Source: Brevundimonas sp.
GTDB taxonomy: Bacteria > Pseudomonadota > Alphaproteobacteria > Caulobacterales > Caulobacteraceae
Direction of reading: 5' to 3'
NCBI RefSeq assembly: GCF_029945885.1
Contig: NZ_JAQSDK010000014.1
Coordinates: forward strand, 1-64,000
DNA: 64,000 nucleotides
Shown: positions 1 to 8,464 of the stretch, piece by piece
Layout of the letters: each line of letters starts with the position of its first letter
Numbering within the stretch: the stretch's first letter is position 1
The notes under the pieces: generated by a model
The model's input: the letters and a program-made list of their open reading frames with translations, nothing else
What the model was told of the DNA's origin: nothing
The model's database searches: none
Program-made: the position numbers and the translations under genes

Positions 1-1786
1 CCTCGGCCCATTCGGCCAGGGCGGCGTGGGCATCCAGCTCGGCCAGGGCCTCGGCGACGGCCTGCAGGGGCTGGGCCAGGGTCTGAACCGTCCGCCGCCA
101 GGTCTCGAAGGTCTCACCCTCGATGGCCAGGGCGCGGTGACCGGCCTGACTGATTTTTGCGTCCAGCTCGGACAGTTCGACGGTGGTGAACCGCACCTGA
201 CTGGCCAGGGTCTGGCGATGGATGAAGGGGCTGTCGGGCCCGGCCCGCATCAGGGGCTCGGCGTGTTTGGCCGTGGTCTCGAGAAAATAGCCGAGCACGG
301 CGTTGTGGCGCACCTTCAGCGGAATGCCGGCCTCGCGCTGGGCCCGGGCCTCGAGGTCGGCGACGACCCGGCGGCTGTCGTCACGCAGGCGACGGGCCTC
401 GTCCAGTTCCGGCCGGTGGTCGGGACGGACGAAGCCGCCATCGCGGACCAGATGCGGGGGTTCGTCGACCAGACCGTCGACCAGGCCGGCCAGCAGGTGG
501 TCGACGTCCGGGCTCAGGGTCAGTCTGTCGAGACAGGCCGCGATACGCGTGGACGGTCCGGTCAGCGTTTCACCGGTGCCGGCGAACAGACCGGCCAGAC
601 CCTGGGCGGTGGTCAGGCCCGAGCGGATCGCCGCCAGATCGCGCGGTCCGCCCCGGCCCAGGGCCAGGCGCGATGTCGCCCGGGCGACATCGGCCGAGGC
701 CTTGAGGGCATCGCGCAGGTCGCGGCGCAGGTCGCGGCGCTCGAGCAGCCAGCCGACGGCGTCGAGTCCATGGTTGATGGTGGTCACGTCGCGCAACGGC
801 CGGGCGATTCGCTCGGCCAGGGCCCGGGCCCCGCCCGAGGTCACGGTGCGGTCGATACAGGCCAGCAGGGAGCCGTCGCGCTCCCCGCGCTGGGTGCGGT
901 CAATCTCGAGGCTGAGGCGGGTGGCCGGGTCGATGGCCAGAAAGCCGGCCTCGCCCGAGCGGCGCGGCGGGGCCAGGGCCGGGATCTTGCCGGCCTGGGT
1001 CGTCTCCAGATAGGCGGCGACCAGGCCGAGGGCCGAGACCTCGGCCTCCTCGAAGGCCCCGAAGCCGTCCAGTGAGGCGACACCGTACAGGCGCTCGACC
1101 CGGACCCGGGCCCCGAGCGGCTCGGCCAGGGCCTGGGCCAGGGCCTGGACCACGCCGCCGCAGCCATCGAGCGCCGCCTGGGCGGCCGGATCAGAGAACA
1201 GACGGTCCGGCACCAGCACCTCGCTGGGGCGGAAGGCGGCCAGGGTCGCGCCCAGATCGGCCAGGTCGCAGGCCACGGCGTCGACGGTGCCGGCTGACAG
1301 CTCGACCACGGCCACGGCGGCCCGGCCCTTGCGCACGGCCACGGCCGCCAGCCGGTTGGCCCCGCGCGCGTCCAGCAGGGTGTCCTCGGTCAGGGTACCC
1401 GGGGTGACGACCCGCACCACCTCGCGTTTGACCACGGCCTTGGAGCCGCGCTTCCTCGCTTCGGACGGAGCCTCGACCTGTTCGCAAATCGCGGCCTTGA
1501 AGCCCTGGCGGATCAGCCGGGCCAGATAGCCTTCCAGCGCATGGACCGGGACCCCGGCCATCGGGATGTCCTCGCCCTGATGCTTGCCGCGCTTGGTCAG
1601 GGTGATGCCCAGGGCGGCCGAGGCGATCTCGGCGTCCCGGAAGAACAGTTCGTAGAAATCGCCCATGCGGAAGAACAGGATGGCGTCAGGGGCCCCGGCC
1701 TTGGCCGCGAGGAATTGCGCCATCACCGGGGTGGTCCCGGTGTCGACGGTCTCGGCTTTCGGTAGTGGCTTCAGGGGGGCGTTCAT
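1..1786 (-). CDS. mutS: DNA mismatch repair protein MutS, C-terminus beyond window
   Basis: The reverse strand is open from an ATG at 1786 to the window edge, giving about 595 residues. The N-terminus reads MAQFLAAKAGAPDAILFFRMGD and then the mismatch-recognition motif FYELF (Phe-x-Glu that intercalates at mispairs), followed by the connector and the lever/clamp regions. The clamp and lever text (LDRTQRG..DGSLL-like segment, then VRHNAVLGYFLET) is typical of MutS domains III-IV. MutS binds mispairs and small loops and recruits MutL. The ATPase domain with the Walker A motif lies outside the window, so the gene is cut by the window rather than broken. It is divergent from the riboswitch-controlled receptor gene, leaving about 90 bp between its start and the aptamer. 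Confidence 0.95.
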   Translation of the reverse strand, partial: MNAPLKPLPKAETVDTGTTPVMAQFLAAKAGAPDAILFFRMGDFYELFFRDAEIASAALGITLTKRGKHQGEDIPMAGVPVHALEGYLARLIRQGFKAAICEQVEAPSEARKRGSKAVVKREVVRVVTPGTLTEDTLLDARGANRLAAVAVRKGRAAVAVVELSAGTVDAVACDLADLGATLAAFRPSEVLVPDRLFSDPAAQAALDGCGGVVQALAQALAEPLGARVRVERLYGVASLDGFGAFEEAEVSALGLVAAYLETTQAGKIPALAPPRRSGEAGFLAIDPATRLSLEIDRTQRGERDGSLLACIDRTVTSGGARALAERIARPLRDVTTINHGLDAVGWLLERRDLRRDLRDALKASADVARATSRLALGRGGPRDLAAIRSGLTTAQGLAGLFAGTGETLTGPSTRIAACLDRLTLSPDVDHLLAGLVDGLVDEPPHLVRDGGFVRPDHRPELDEARRLRDDSRRVVADLEARAQREAGIPLKVRHNAVLGYFLETTAKHAEPLMRAGPDSPFIHRQTLASQVRFTTVELSELDAKISQAGHRALAIEGETFETWRRTVQTLAQPLQAVAEALAELDAHAALAEWAE

Positions 1787-1875
1787 GGCGTCGTCACAGG
1801 GTGAAGGATTGCGTCCCTGCCCTCAAGCGGAATGGCGTGCAATCGACTTGTCGGCGCGGCATCGGCCTGCGACAA

Positions 1876-2056
1876 GCGGGTCAGGCGGTTTAAGGGAACA
1901 CGGTGCGATACCGTGGCTGTGCCCGCAACTGTAGGCGGTGAGGCCGTCGTTCGCTCCGGATCAGCGATGATCCGGCACCACTGGAGGCTCACGGGCGTCC
2001 GGGAAGGTGAGGACGGCGGCTGTTGACCCGCAAGCCAGGAGACCTGGCCGCCGACG
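1876..2056 (+). promoter_or_regulatory. Cobalamin (B12) riboswitch aptamer
   Basis: The leader contains the characteristic cobalamin aptamer landmarks in order: an AAGGGAA core with GGTGCGA near 1892-1907, the GGCTGTGCCCGCAACTGTA segment around 1915-1934, a variable peripheral stem at 1957-1974 (TCCGGATCA/TGATCCGG), GGGAAGGTGAGGACGG at 2001-2016, and the B12 box AGCCAGGAGACCTGGC at 2033-2048. It sits in the leader of a BtuB-type receptor gene, the usual target, so B12 would repress uptake when abundant. Aptamer edges are approximate. Confidence 0.93.
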
Positions 2057-2133
2057 TCGTTCGTCCGCTGTCCGGGACCAGACAGAGGCGCGGGGCCTGT
2101 CCTGCCTTCAGCCGAAGGCATCCGTCCGTCGAA

Positions 2134-2183
2134 GCGACCCGATCCATGCGTCACCAGACCGTCCGGTCTGGCGGATCGGTCGC
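2134..2183 (+). promoter_or_regulatory. Large hairpin in the btuB leader, possible expression platform
   Basis: Two nested inverted repeats form one extended stem: GCGACCCGATCC (2134-2145) pairs with GGATCGGTCGC (2173-2183), and CCAGACC (2154-2160) pairs with GGTCTGG (2165-2171). There is no T-run, so it is not a classical terminator. It lies between the B12 aptamer and the ribosome binding site (GGAG near 2221) and could take part in switching. That role is inference. Confidence 0.45.
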
Positions 2184-2233
2184 ATTCAACGCCGCTGCGC
2201 GCGCATTCGCGGCGGTTTGACGGAGATACGCTG

Positions 2234-4084
2234 ATGAAGCGGTCCATCCTGCTGTCCACGGTCGCGTTCGCGACCCTTTTTGCCCTGCCTGCCCTCGCCC
2301 GGAGTCCCGATGACGACCGGACCGCGATCCTGCCCGAGGTGATCGTCACCGCCACCCGGCTGCCGGCCATCGTTGCCGACACGCCCGGAGCCCGGGTCAT
2401 CGACGCCGCCACCATCGAACAGCGCGGGGCGATCTTTGCCGCCGACATTCTGGCTGACATTCCCGGCCTGTCGGTAACCCGGTCCGGGGCCTTTGCCGGC
2501 ATCGCCCAGGTGCGGATGCGGGGTGCCGCACCGGGCAAGACCCTGGTGCTGGTCGACGGGGTGCCGGTCAATGACCCGTCCGAGATCAACGGAGCCTTTG
2601 ATTTCTCGGGCTTCGACCTCGGCGACATCGATCGCATCGAGCTGTTGAGCGGGCCGCAGTCGTCCCTGTGGGGGTCGGCGGCCATCGGCGGGGTCATCGC
2701 CTTCACCACCCGCGAGATCGACGGGCTGCGGGCCGAGGCCGAGGCCGGGTCGTTCGACACGGTGCGCGGGCGTCTGGCCCTGGGCCGCGCAGAAGAGGCC
2801 TGGGCCCTCGGGGCCTGGGTGTCGCGCTTCGACACGGCGGGCATTTCGGCCGCCGACGCCGCCGACGGTAACCCCGAGCGCGATGGTTTCGGCAGCACCT
2901 CGGCCGGTGTTCGGGGGCGTTACCGGTTCGCGCCCGGGGCGCGGGTCGAGGGCACGGTGCGCTGGAGCCGCAGTGCCGGCGACCTCGACGGCAATCCGCC
3001 GCCGATCTATGTGCCCGCCGACACCGCCGACACCACCGAAAGCGAGCAATGGTCGGCCAGCGGTCGTCTGCTGTTCGCGGCCGCGGGTCTGGACCATCAG
3101 CTCAGTGTGTCGGCGATCGATCTGACCCGCGCCAACCAGGGCAATTTTGCCTCGACCTTCACCGCCGACCGCCAGGTCTATCGCTGGCAGGCCACCGGGA
3201 CGGCCCTGGCTGACCGGGTCGACTTTACGCTGGGGGCCGAACGGGAGGAGGACCGGGCCGCCCTGTCCACCGGTGCCACCGAACGGATGGGGGTGACCTC
3301 GGTGTTCGGGGTGTCGCGACTGCAGGTCTCGCCGCGACTGGGTGTGACCGGGGCTCTCCGGCGTGACGAAACCGACGATTTCGGCGGTGCGACCACCGGG
3401 CGATTGTCGGCGGCCTGGGATCTGGACGCCGGATTCATCCTGTCCGGGGCCTGGGGGACGGGATTCAAGGCCCCCTCGATCAGCCAGGCGGTCTGCGACT
3501 ACTGCATTTCTGCCTCACCCTTCCCGGTCCTGCGGCCCGAGACGGCCGACAGTGTCGAGCTGGCGCTCGGCTGGAGCTCGGCGGACGGGCGGGTGCGGGC
3601 GCGGGCGACCGCCTACCGGCTGAATGTCGAGGACCAGATCACCTATGTCTTCGACCTGGTGAGTTTCGACAGTGTCTACGTCAATATCGACCGGACCCGG
3701 ACAGACGGTGTCGAGCTTGAAGGGCAGGCCCTGTTGGGCGGGGGGCTGGCCCTGACCCTGGCCTATGGCTGGACCGACGCGACGGATCGCACGACCGGGG
3801 CGCGGTTGCTGCGGGTGCCTGAACATGCCGGGTCGGCGACCCTGGGCTGGACCGGGGCGCGCCTGTCAGGGGCGCTGACGGTGCGGGCGGAAGGGGATCA
3901 GGACGATGCCGGCGGGGTGCGCCAAGCCTTCGTCACCACAGGCCTGTCGGGCGCGTGGATCGTGACGCCGGCGGTCAGCCTGACGGCGCGGGTCGATAAT
4001 CTCACGGACCGGCATTTCCAGCAGGTGTTCGGCTACGGGGAGCCGGGACGGGCCGGCTATGTCGGGGTCAGGCTGCGTTACTGA
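2234..4084 (+). CDS. btuB: TonB-dependent vitamin B12 receptor, BtuB-like
   Basis: A 616-residue outer-membrane receptor. It begins with a signal peptide (MKRSILLSTVAFATLFALPALA), then a TonB box-like EVIVTATR at about residues 36-43. A plug domain follows (GAAPGKTLVLVDGVPVND; IELLSGPQSSLWGSAAIGGVI), then a barrel ending VGVRLRY with the terminal aromatic residue expected for Bam recognition. The plug reads like BtuB/siderophore receptors, and the cobalamin riboswitch upstream points to B12 or a corrinoid as ligand. The ATG at 2234 is preceded by GGAG. Its 3' end overlaps the convergent aldo/keto reductase gene by 17 bp. No btuCDF transport genes are adjacent in the window. Confidence 0.9.
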   Translation: MKRSILLSTVAFATLFALPALARSPDDDRTAILPEVIVTATRLPAIVADTPGARVIDAATIEQRGAIFAADILADIPGLSVTRSGAFAGIAQVRMRGAAPGKTLVLVDGVPVNDPSEINGAFDFSGFDLGDIDRIELLSGPQSSLWGSAAIGGVIAFTTREIDGLRAEAEAGSFDTVRGRLALGRAEEAWALGAWVSRFDTAGISAADAADGNPERDGFGSTSAGVRGRYRFAPGARVEGTVRWSRSAGDLDGNPPPIYVPADTADTTESEQWSASGRLLFAAAGLDHQLSVSAIDLTRANQGNFASTFTADRQVYRWQATGTALADRVDFTLGAEREEDRAALSTGATERMGVTSVFGVSRLQVSPRLGVTGALRRDETDDFGGATTGRLSAAWDLDAGFILSGAWGTGFKAPSISQAVCDYCISASPFPVLRPETADSVELALGWSSADGRVRARATAYRLNVEDQITYVFDLVSFDSVYVNIDRTRTDGVELEGQALLGGGLALTLAYGWTDATDRTTGARLLRVPEHAGSATLGWTGARLSGALTVRAEGDQDDAGGVRQAFVTTGLSGAWIVTPAVSLTARVDNLTDRHFQQVFGYGEPGRAGYVGVRLRY

Positions 4085-4976
4085 TCGCGCGACGGGCGGC
4101 GGTCCCGGGGCTTTGCGCCAGGGCCGCCGGCTGTTCGAAAGCCAGCGCCTCCCAGTCGAGATCCGGCCGGGGGGCGTGGGCTGCGGCGAGGATGGCGCGC
4201 ATCTCGGCGGCCGAGGCCACGCTGGCGACGACGGCGGCGACCTCGGGCAGGCCCAGGGTATAGGCCAGGGTCGCCTGCATCGGATCGATCCGCGCCTCGG
4301 CCAGCCGGCGGCGCGTGCGCGACAGGGTCGGGGCGTACTCAGCCAGATGGGCGGGCAGGGATTCGCCGCTCATGAACAGCAGGCCACGGGCGAAAACCGA
4401 TGACAGATGGACAGCCACGTCCAGACCGGCCAGCTCGGACAGGATGCCGGTCCTGTGGGCGCGCTGATCCAGCAGGTTGCCGGGCATCTGCACCACGTCG
4501 GGCTGGTAGCGCCGGGCCAAGAGGGTCGGACCGTCCTCGACCGTCGCGCAAAAGCCGATGTGCCGGAACAGGCCGCGGTCCTTGAGGGCCTTGAGGCGAT
4601 CCCACAGGGCCCGGCCGTCAACCCCGGCCAGGTCGGTCGCCTGGGACACCAGCAGGGTGTCACCGCGCGGCAGGCCGAGTCGCTCAAGCGAGCGCCGGGC
4701 CCGGGCCTCGACCCGGTCGAGACCCTCGCTCAGCGGTACCGTGCGGACCGTGACCTGGAAGGGGGAGGGAAAGGGCCAGGCCTGGCCCAGTTGCCGCTCG
4801 CCGTCGCCGTCCGGGCGGGTGGCGATCAGGCCGACGCCGGCGTCGGCCGCCGTCTGCAGCAAAAAGCGCAGGGCCTCCTCGCGCGCGCCGCTCGGGGCGG
4901 GCAGGGCGCGCTCGGGCTCATGCACCACCGACAGGGCGAGTTTGGCGACTGGAGACTGGGGAGAAGACGGCTTCAC
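4068..4976 (-). CDS. Aldo/keto reductase family protein
   Basis: A 302-residue protein with the general layout of aldo/keto reductases: a predicted TIM barrel, an LIATRP-like strand, a LERLGLPRGDTLLV helix-strand corresponding to the family's pathway-describing segment, then RHIGFCATVE and late LGLPEVAAVVASVASAAEM, which matches the family's C-terminal NADPH-binding region. The N-terminal part is shorter than usual and the canonical Asp-Tyr-Lys-His tetrad is not clearly recognisable, so catalytic competence is uncertain. It is convergent with btuB and overlaps it by 17 bp. There is no operon partner; the next gene on the strand lies 80 bp upstream. The substrate cannot be assigned. Confidence 0.75.
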   Translation of the reverse strand: MKPSSPQSPVAKLALSVVHEPERALPAPSGAREEALRFLLQTAADAGVGLIATRPDGDGERQLGQAWPFPSPFQVTVRTVPLSEGLDRVEARARRSLERLGLPRGDTLLVSQATDLAGVDGRALWDRLKALKDRGLFRHIGFCATVEDGPTLLARRYQPDVVQMPGNLLDQRAHRTGILSELAGLDVAVHLSSVFARGLLFMSGESLPAHLAEYAPTLSRTRRRLAEARIDPMQATLAYTLGLPEVAAVVASVASAAEMRAILAAAHAPRPDLDWEALAFEQPAALAQSPGTAARRAISNAA

Positions 4977-5057
4977 CCTTCGACCCTGACGGCCAAAGTT
5001 TAAGGCCGCCTCACCGAGACTTTTACAGAGTCTTACCCGCAGAGCGCCGGTCGGTGA

Positions 5058-5690
5058 TCAGTCGGCGTCGGGTTGACGGTCCGGATGGGCAGCGATGAAG
5101 GCTGGGTGGGCATTTGCGGCCGATTCTATGGCCCGCAGGCGCGGGTAGGCGTCCAACTCAACATTGAAGCGCCGTGCGGAATAAATCTGCGGAATCAGAT
5201 AGCAATCGGCGAGGCCGGGGCTCGATCCATAGGCCCAGCCGTCCCCGTGGCCCGTGACCAGTGTCTCCAGCGCGGCAAATCCGGCCGTGATCCAGCGTCC
5301 GGCCCAGGCGTCGGTCTGGGCCGGTGCGGCGTCGAACGATTCGCGCAGCGCCTTCAGGACCCGCAGGTTGTTCAGGGGATGGATGTCACAGCCGACCAGG
5401 GCCGCCATCGCGCGAACCCTGGCGCGACCGCCGGCGTCGGCGGGCAGCAACGGCGGTTCGGCGTAGGTTTCTTCCAACCATTCGAGGATGGCCGGGCTCT
5501 GGGTCAGCACCAGACCGTCGACCTCGAGTGCCGGCACCATGCCCTGGGGGTTGAGGGCCAGATAGGCGGCAGACTTCTGCTCACCCTGACGCAGGTCGAC
5601 GCCGGCCTGGTCATAGGTCAGCCCCTTGAGGTTCAGGGCGATCCGGGTCCGGTAGGCGGTGCCGGATCGCCAGTAGCCGTGCAGGATCAT
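5058..5690 (-). CDS. maiA: Maleylacetoacetate isomerase (zeta-class GST)
   Basis: A 210-residue glutathione S-transferase-fold protein. It starts ILHGYWRSGTAYRTRIALNL, with the zeta-class SSxxYRVR-type glutathione site present as SGTAYRTR. The thioredoxin-like half continues with NPQGMVPALEVDG and LTQSPAILEWLEETY, the glutathione-binding QSxAI motif. The helical half contains GCDIHPLNNLRVLK and a GLADCYLIPQIY segment, both typical of maleylacetoacetate isomerases. The enzyme converts maleylacetoacetate to fumarylacetoacetate using glutathione in tyrosine and homogentisate breakdown. The start is set by the ATGA overlap with the upstream FAH-family gene, indicating translational coupling; together they would perform the last two steps of the pathway. 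Confidence 0.92.
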   Translation of the reverse strand: MILHGYWRSGTAYRTRIALNLKGLTYDQAGVDLRQGEQKSAAYLALNPQGMVPALEVDGLVLTQSPAILEWLEETYAEPPLLPADAGGRARVRAMAALVGCDIHPLNNLRVLKALRESFDAAPAQTDAWAGRWITAGFAALETLVTGHGDGWAYGSSPGLADCYLIPQIYSARRFNVELDAYPRLRAIESAANAHPAFIAAHPDRQPDAD

Positions 5691-6352
5691 CGCGGTCGCA
5701 CCGTGAATTCCAGGGAGCTCAGTCCGTCGATGGTCGCCGTGACCCGGTCCCCGGCCAGCAACGGGCCGACACCTTCGGGCGTGCCGGTGAAGATCAGGTC
5801 GCCGGCCTGCAGGGCCCAGAGTTCGCCGGCCTTGGCCAGAATCTCGGACGGATTCCAGATCATCTCGTCGAGGTGGCCTGTCTGTCGGGCCACGCCATTG
5901 ACCTCGAGACGGATGGCTGCGGCGGGATCCGGCAGGGTCCCGAGGGTCAGGGTGCCGCACGGTGCCGATTGGTCGAAGCCCTTGGCCGCGTCCCACGGCC
6001 GGCCGGCTGCCTTGGCCGCGGCCTGCAGGTCCCGGCGGGTCAGGTCGCAACCCACGGCCCAGCCGACGATGGCCCCGCCTTCGCCGACAGCGCAGACCAG
6101 TTCGATCTCATGGTGCAGGTCCGTCGTGGCGAGCGGATAGGTCGGGTCAGCCCCGTCGGTGACCAGGGCGTCAGCCGGCTTGGAAAAAAAGAACGGGGCC
6201 GGCCGGGACGGATCGCCGCCCATTTCCCGCGCATGGGCGGCGTAATTCTGGCCGACGCAGAGGATCCGGCGCACCGGAAAACGCTCGGTTGCGCCAAAAA
6301 TTGGCAGGGACGGGGCGGGGGCGGGCGGGAACAGCCAGGAGGTCATCTGCAT
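5687..6352 (-). CDS. Fumarylacetoacetate hydrolase family protein
   Basis: A 221-residue FAH-fold hydrolase. Recognisable elements are RILCVGQNYAAHAREMG, PFFFSKPADALV, the metal-ligand region LHHEIELVCAVGEGG, the GWAVGCDLTRRDLQ segment, and the C-terminal LIFTGTPEGVGPLLAGD. Acidic metal ligands in HHEIELV (E-x-E) are retained. The family cleaves C-C bonds in fumarylacetoacetate or fumarylpyruvate. At this length it is closer to short fumarylpyruvate-hydrolase-like members than to the long eukaryotic FAH. It overlaps maiA by 4 bp, which supports fumarylpyruvate or fumarylacetoacetate as substrate. A second ATG lies two codons downstream of the chosen start. Confidence 0.9.
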   Translation of the reverse strand: MQMTSWLFPPAPAPSLPIFGATERFPVRRILCVGQNYAAHAREMGGDPSRPAPFFFSKPADALVTDGADPTYPLATTDLHHEIELVCAVGEGGAIVGWAVGCDLTRRDLQAAAKAAGRPWDAAKGFDQSAPCGTLTLGTLPDPAAAIRLEVNGVARQTGHLDEMIWNPSEILAKAGELWALQAGDLIFTGTPEGVGPLLAGDRVTATIDGLSSLEFTVRPR

Positions 6353-6424
6353 TTTCTAGGTCGGACCGGCGCGCTTCGCCAGAGGCGATGCCTCCGGGCC
6401 GGCAAACGGAGCGGTGTGGCGGCA

Positions 6425-6449
6425 GGAACTGACCGCGACGGCTGGCGTT
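6425..6449 (+). promoter_or_regulatory. EcfG/SigT-type general stress promoter (P1)
   Basis: Perfect GGAAC at 6425-6429 and CGTT at 6446-6449, separated by 16 nt. This is the consensus for the alphaproteobacterial general stress sigma factor EcfG (SigT in Caulobacter). It lies about 60 bp before the start of the DUF883-like gene. Confidence 0.8.
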
Positions 6450-6510
6450 TCAGGCTTGGCGACCCTATCTGTTGGGGTATCATATCCATTTTTTATCCCC
6501 GGAGCGCATC

Positions 6511-6888
6511 ATGGCGACGACCAAGGCACGAGAAGACATCAAGGCTGACCTCAAGACCCTGAAGGCGGATCTGTCGGTCGGTGCGCGCGAGGAAGCCCAG
6601 CGTCTGCGCGAGAAGGCCGAGGCGGCCGAGGCTCGCCTGCGCGAAAAGGCCGGCGAGGCCGAAACCCTGCTGCGTGAAAAGGGCGAGGAGGTCCGGGAGC
6701 GCGCCCGGGTTTATTACGACCAGGCCCGCAATCGCAGTCGCGAATATTATGACGACGCCTCTGAACGGATCGATGAGGCCCAGCGCTACATCACCGAGCG
6801 GGTCCAGGAACGGCCGGTTCAGTCGACCGCCATTGCCCTGGGCGTGGGCGTCGTGCTCGGCCTGCTGTTGGCCGGTCGCCGCCGCTGA
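6511..6888 (+). CDS. DUF883/ElaB-YqjD-like membrane-anchored stress protein
   Basis: A 125-residue protein. Residues about 5-95 are a highly charged helix rich in Lys, Glu, Ala and Arg, with repeats such as LREKAEAAEARLREKAGEAE, predicted to form a coiled coil. It ends in one C-terminal membrane helix (STAIALGVGVVLGLLLAG) and a short RRR tail. This is the layout of ElaB/YqjD proteins, which sit on the inner membrane and can bind ribosomes. The ATG at 6511 follows a GGAG at 6501-6504; the upstream ATG at 6472 lacks such a site. The gene's TGA overlaps the next ATG by one base. An EcfG-type promoter precedes it, consistent with stress induction. Confidence 0.85.
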   Translation: MATTKAREDIKADLKTLKADLSVGAREEAQRLREKAEAAEARLREKAGEAETLLREKGEEVRERARVYYDQARNRSREYYDDASERIDEAQRYITERVQERPVQSTAIALGVGVVLGLLLAGRRR

Positions 6889-7271
6889 TGGTCGGGCGCA
6901 GTCTGGTTCGCAAGGCCGTCGCCACCGCGGTGGCGGCGGGCGCGGCCTTTGTGGCCGTGATCGCCCTGGGGGCGACCCTGTATCATGCGCTGGCCCTGCT
7001 GGTCCTGCCGGTCGCGGCGGCGGCGATCACCGCCCTGCTGTTCGCCCTGGTGGCCATCGTGGTGGCGGTGGTCTTCGTCGCCCGGGCCGAGTTCGAGGAG
7101 GAAGAAGAGCCGGAGGGTCTGGCCGCGCGCGCCTTTGCCCTGTTCCGTGACCGGCCGTTGATGGGGGCCGCAGCCGCCCTGGCCGGTGGCTTCATCTTCC
7201 TGCGCAATCCGGCCCTGGCGACCATGGTCGCCGCAGCCTTTACCGAAAAGGGTGCCGGTCGACGGCGCTAG
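6888..7271 (+). CDS. Phage-holin-superfamily-like membrane protein
   Basis: A 127-residue integral membrane protein. It has two adjacent hydrophobic helices (about residues 12-33 and 36-64), an acidic linker EFEEEEEPEG, and a third weaker helix near 92-107. The arrangement resembles the Actinobacteriophage holin III/YqjE family that commonly sits beside ElaB/YqjD-type genes. It is translationally coupled to the gene before it (TGATG junction), so the two probably act together at the inner membrane under stress. There is no sign of phage genes here, and a lysis role is unlikely. The molecular function is unknown. Confidence 0.8.
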   Translation: MVGRSLVRKAVATAVAAGAAFVAVIALGATLYHALALLVLPVAAAAITALLFALVAIVVAVVFVARAEFEEEEEPEGLAARAFALFRDRPLMGAAAALAGGFIFLRNPALATMVAAAFTEKGAGRRR

Positions 7272-7276
7272 CCGAG

Positions 7277-7301
7277 GGAACGTCGTTTCGCCGGGGGCGT
7301 T
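7277..7301 (+). promoter_or_regulatory. EcfG/SigT-type general stress promoter (P2)
   Basis: Perfect GGAAC at 7277-7281 and CGTT at 7298-7301 with a 16-nt spacer. It lies directly after the holin-like gene and about 60 bp upstream of the DUF1328 gene, giving that gene its own predicted stress promoter. Confidence 0.8.
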
Positions 7302-7360
7302 GATACGGCAGGCGTGGCCTTGATGGACGCGTCTCCATCAACCGCTTCCGGAGAACCCCT

Positions 7361-7531
7361 ATGCTTCGCTACGCCATCATCTTTCTCATTCTGGCGCTGG
7401 TCGCCGGTGCCCTGAACATGGGCGGCGTCGCCGCCGTTTCCATCAACATCGCCTATGTTCTGTTTGTCGTGTTCCTGATCCTGCTGGTGGTACATTTCGT
7501 CACCGGCAAGGGGGGTGGATCCCGACTCTAG
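7361..7531 (+). CDS. DUF1328 small membrane protein (UPF0391/YtjA-like)
   Basis: A 56-residue protein made almost entirely of two membrane helices: LRYAIIFLILALVAGALNMGG, then SINIAYVLFVVFLILLVVHFV, ending in a GKGGGSRL tail. Length, the RYAIIFLILALVAGxLGFGG-like start and the glycine-rich end fit the DUF1328 family. The ATG follows GGAG at 7350-7353. It is preceded by an EcfG-type promoter and followed by a strong terminator, so it is a single-gene stress unit. Its function is unknown; family members are often among the most strongly stress-induced genes. Confidence 0.9.
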   Translation: MLRYAIIFLILALVAGALNMGGVAAVSINIAYVLFVVFLILLVVHFVTGKGGGSRL

Positions 7532-7556
7532 GCCTCGCGCGACGACTACGATTCAG

Positions 7557-7588
7557 AAGGCCGCGATCGCGATGATCGCGGCCTTTTT
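7557..7588 (+). terminator. Rho-independent terminator after DUF1328 gene
   Basis: A 12-bp perfect stem, AAGGCCGCGATC (7557-7568) with GATCGCGGCCTT (7574-7585), has a 5-nt loop and ends in a T-run. It separates the stress unit from the convergent phosphoesterase gene. Confidence 0.9.
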
Positions 7589-7612
7589 GACGCCCTGACC
7601 GAACCGCCCTGA

Positions 7613-8464
7613 TCAGGTGGCCGCCTGTTCCATCACGCCGGCCGCATGGGGATCGGGAGCCGTCGCCGCCGTGCGGGTGTCCTGTCGGCGCGGCAGTTTC
7701 CAGACCTGTTGCGGCTCGAAACGGTCGCCGGTCCAGCCCATGGCCGTAACCGTGATGGCCCGGCTGTCCCAGTCGATCTGGTTAAAGCCCGGCGGCGCGC
7801 CGCGCTCGCGCAACGACAGGGTGCCGCAACCGACGGCATAGGAGCACCGGTCCGACAATTCGATCGGCAGGGCGAAGGGGACATGAACATGGCCGGTCAT
7901 GATCAGGTCGACCCCGGCCTCGGCAAAGATGTGGGCAGCGGCCTCGCCGCGCCGGACCTCGCCGGTCATCGGCGCGCCGATCATTTCGATGAGAGGATGG
8001 TGACAGGCCAGGACCCGAAGCGCCCCGATCGGGGCCTGGCGCAGGGCCTCGGCGGCGCGCCGGGTCTGGTCGAGGTCGATGACGCCCTTTGACCAGTTGA
8101 GCCGGGCCTGCCAGCCGCGCGCCGTGGTTACGCCCCGGACCATCAGGGCCGCACCAAGAAACTGGTGATCGTGGGCCGGGTGGCCGATCGCCGTCTCGAA
8201 AGCGCGCCACGGCCAGAACAGCCGCGCCATGGCGTCCCAGTAGGGCACATCGTGGTTGCCGACGACGACGAAGGTCGGCTCGGGCATGGCCCGGATCCAG
8301 GCCCCCGCGGCCTGAAATTCATCCGGGCGGCCCTGCTGGGTCACGTCGCCGGTAATCAGCGTCAGGTCGGCCGGGGTCGAATGGGCGTAGTCGAGGGCGG
8401 CAGCCGTGGCCTGCCCGTGCTCACAGCCGAAATGAATGTCGGAGAACTGGAGGATACGCCCCAC
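7613..8464 (-). CDS. Calcineurin-like metallophosphoesterase
   Basis: A 283-residue enzyme with all the core motifs of the calcineurin-like superfamily: DIH (residues 9-11), GDVTQQG, GNHDVPYWD, CHHP and GHVHVP. These supply the residues for a two-metal site. There is no signal peptide, so it is cytosolic. It is closest in style to short bacterial members that act on cyclic nucleotides or other phosphodiesters; the substrate cannot be read from sequence. Its start overlaps the stop of the lipid-kinase-like gene by one base, so both are expressed from the stress promoter upstream of that gene. Confidence 0.92.
   Translation of the reverse strand: MGRILQFSDIHFGCEHGQATAAALDYAHSTPADLTLITGDVTQQGRPDEFQAAGAWIRAMPEPTFVVVGNHDVPYWDAMARLFWPWRAFETAIGHPAHDHQFLGAALMVRGVTTARGWQARLNWSKGVIDLDQTRRAAEALRQAPIGALRVLACHHPLIEMIGAPMTGEVRRGEAAAHIFAEAGVDLIMTGHVHVPFALPIELSDRCSYAVGCGTLSLRERGAPPGFNQIDWDSRAITVTAMGWTGDRFEPQQVWKLPRRQDTRTAATAPDPHAAGVMEQAAT

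Noticed and set aside
26..1075. 349-codon plus-strand frame at the left edge
   Set aside because: It is antisense to mutS, which is clearly coding on the minus strand.
6888..7271. Prophage lysis holin
   Set aside because: It is coupled to a DUF883-like gene behind a stress promoter, with no phage genes around.
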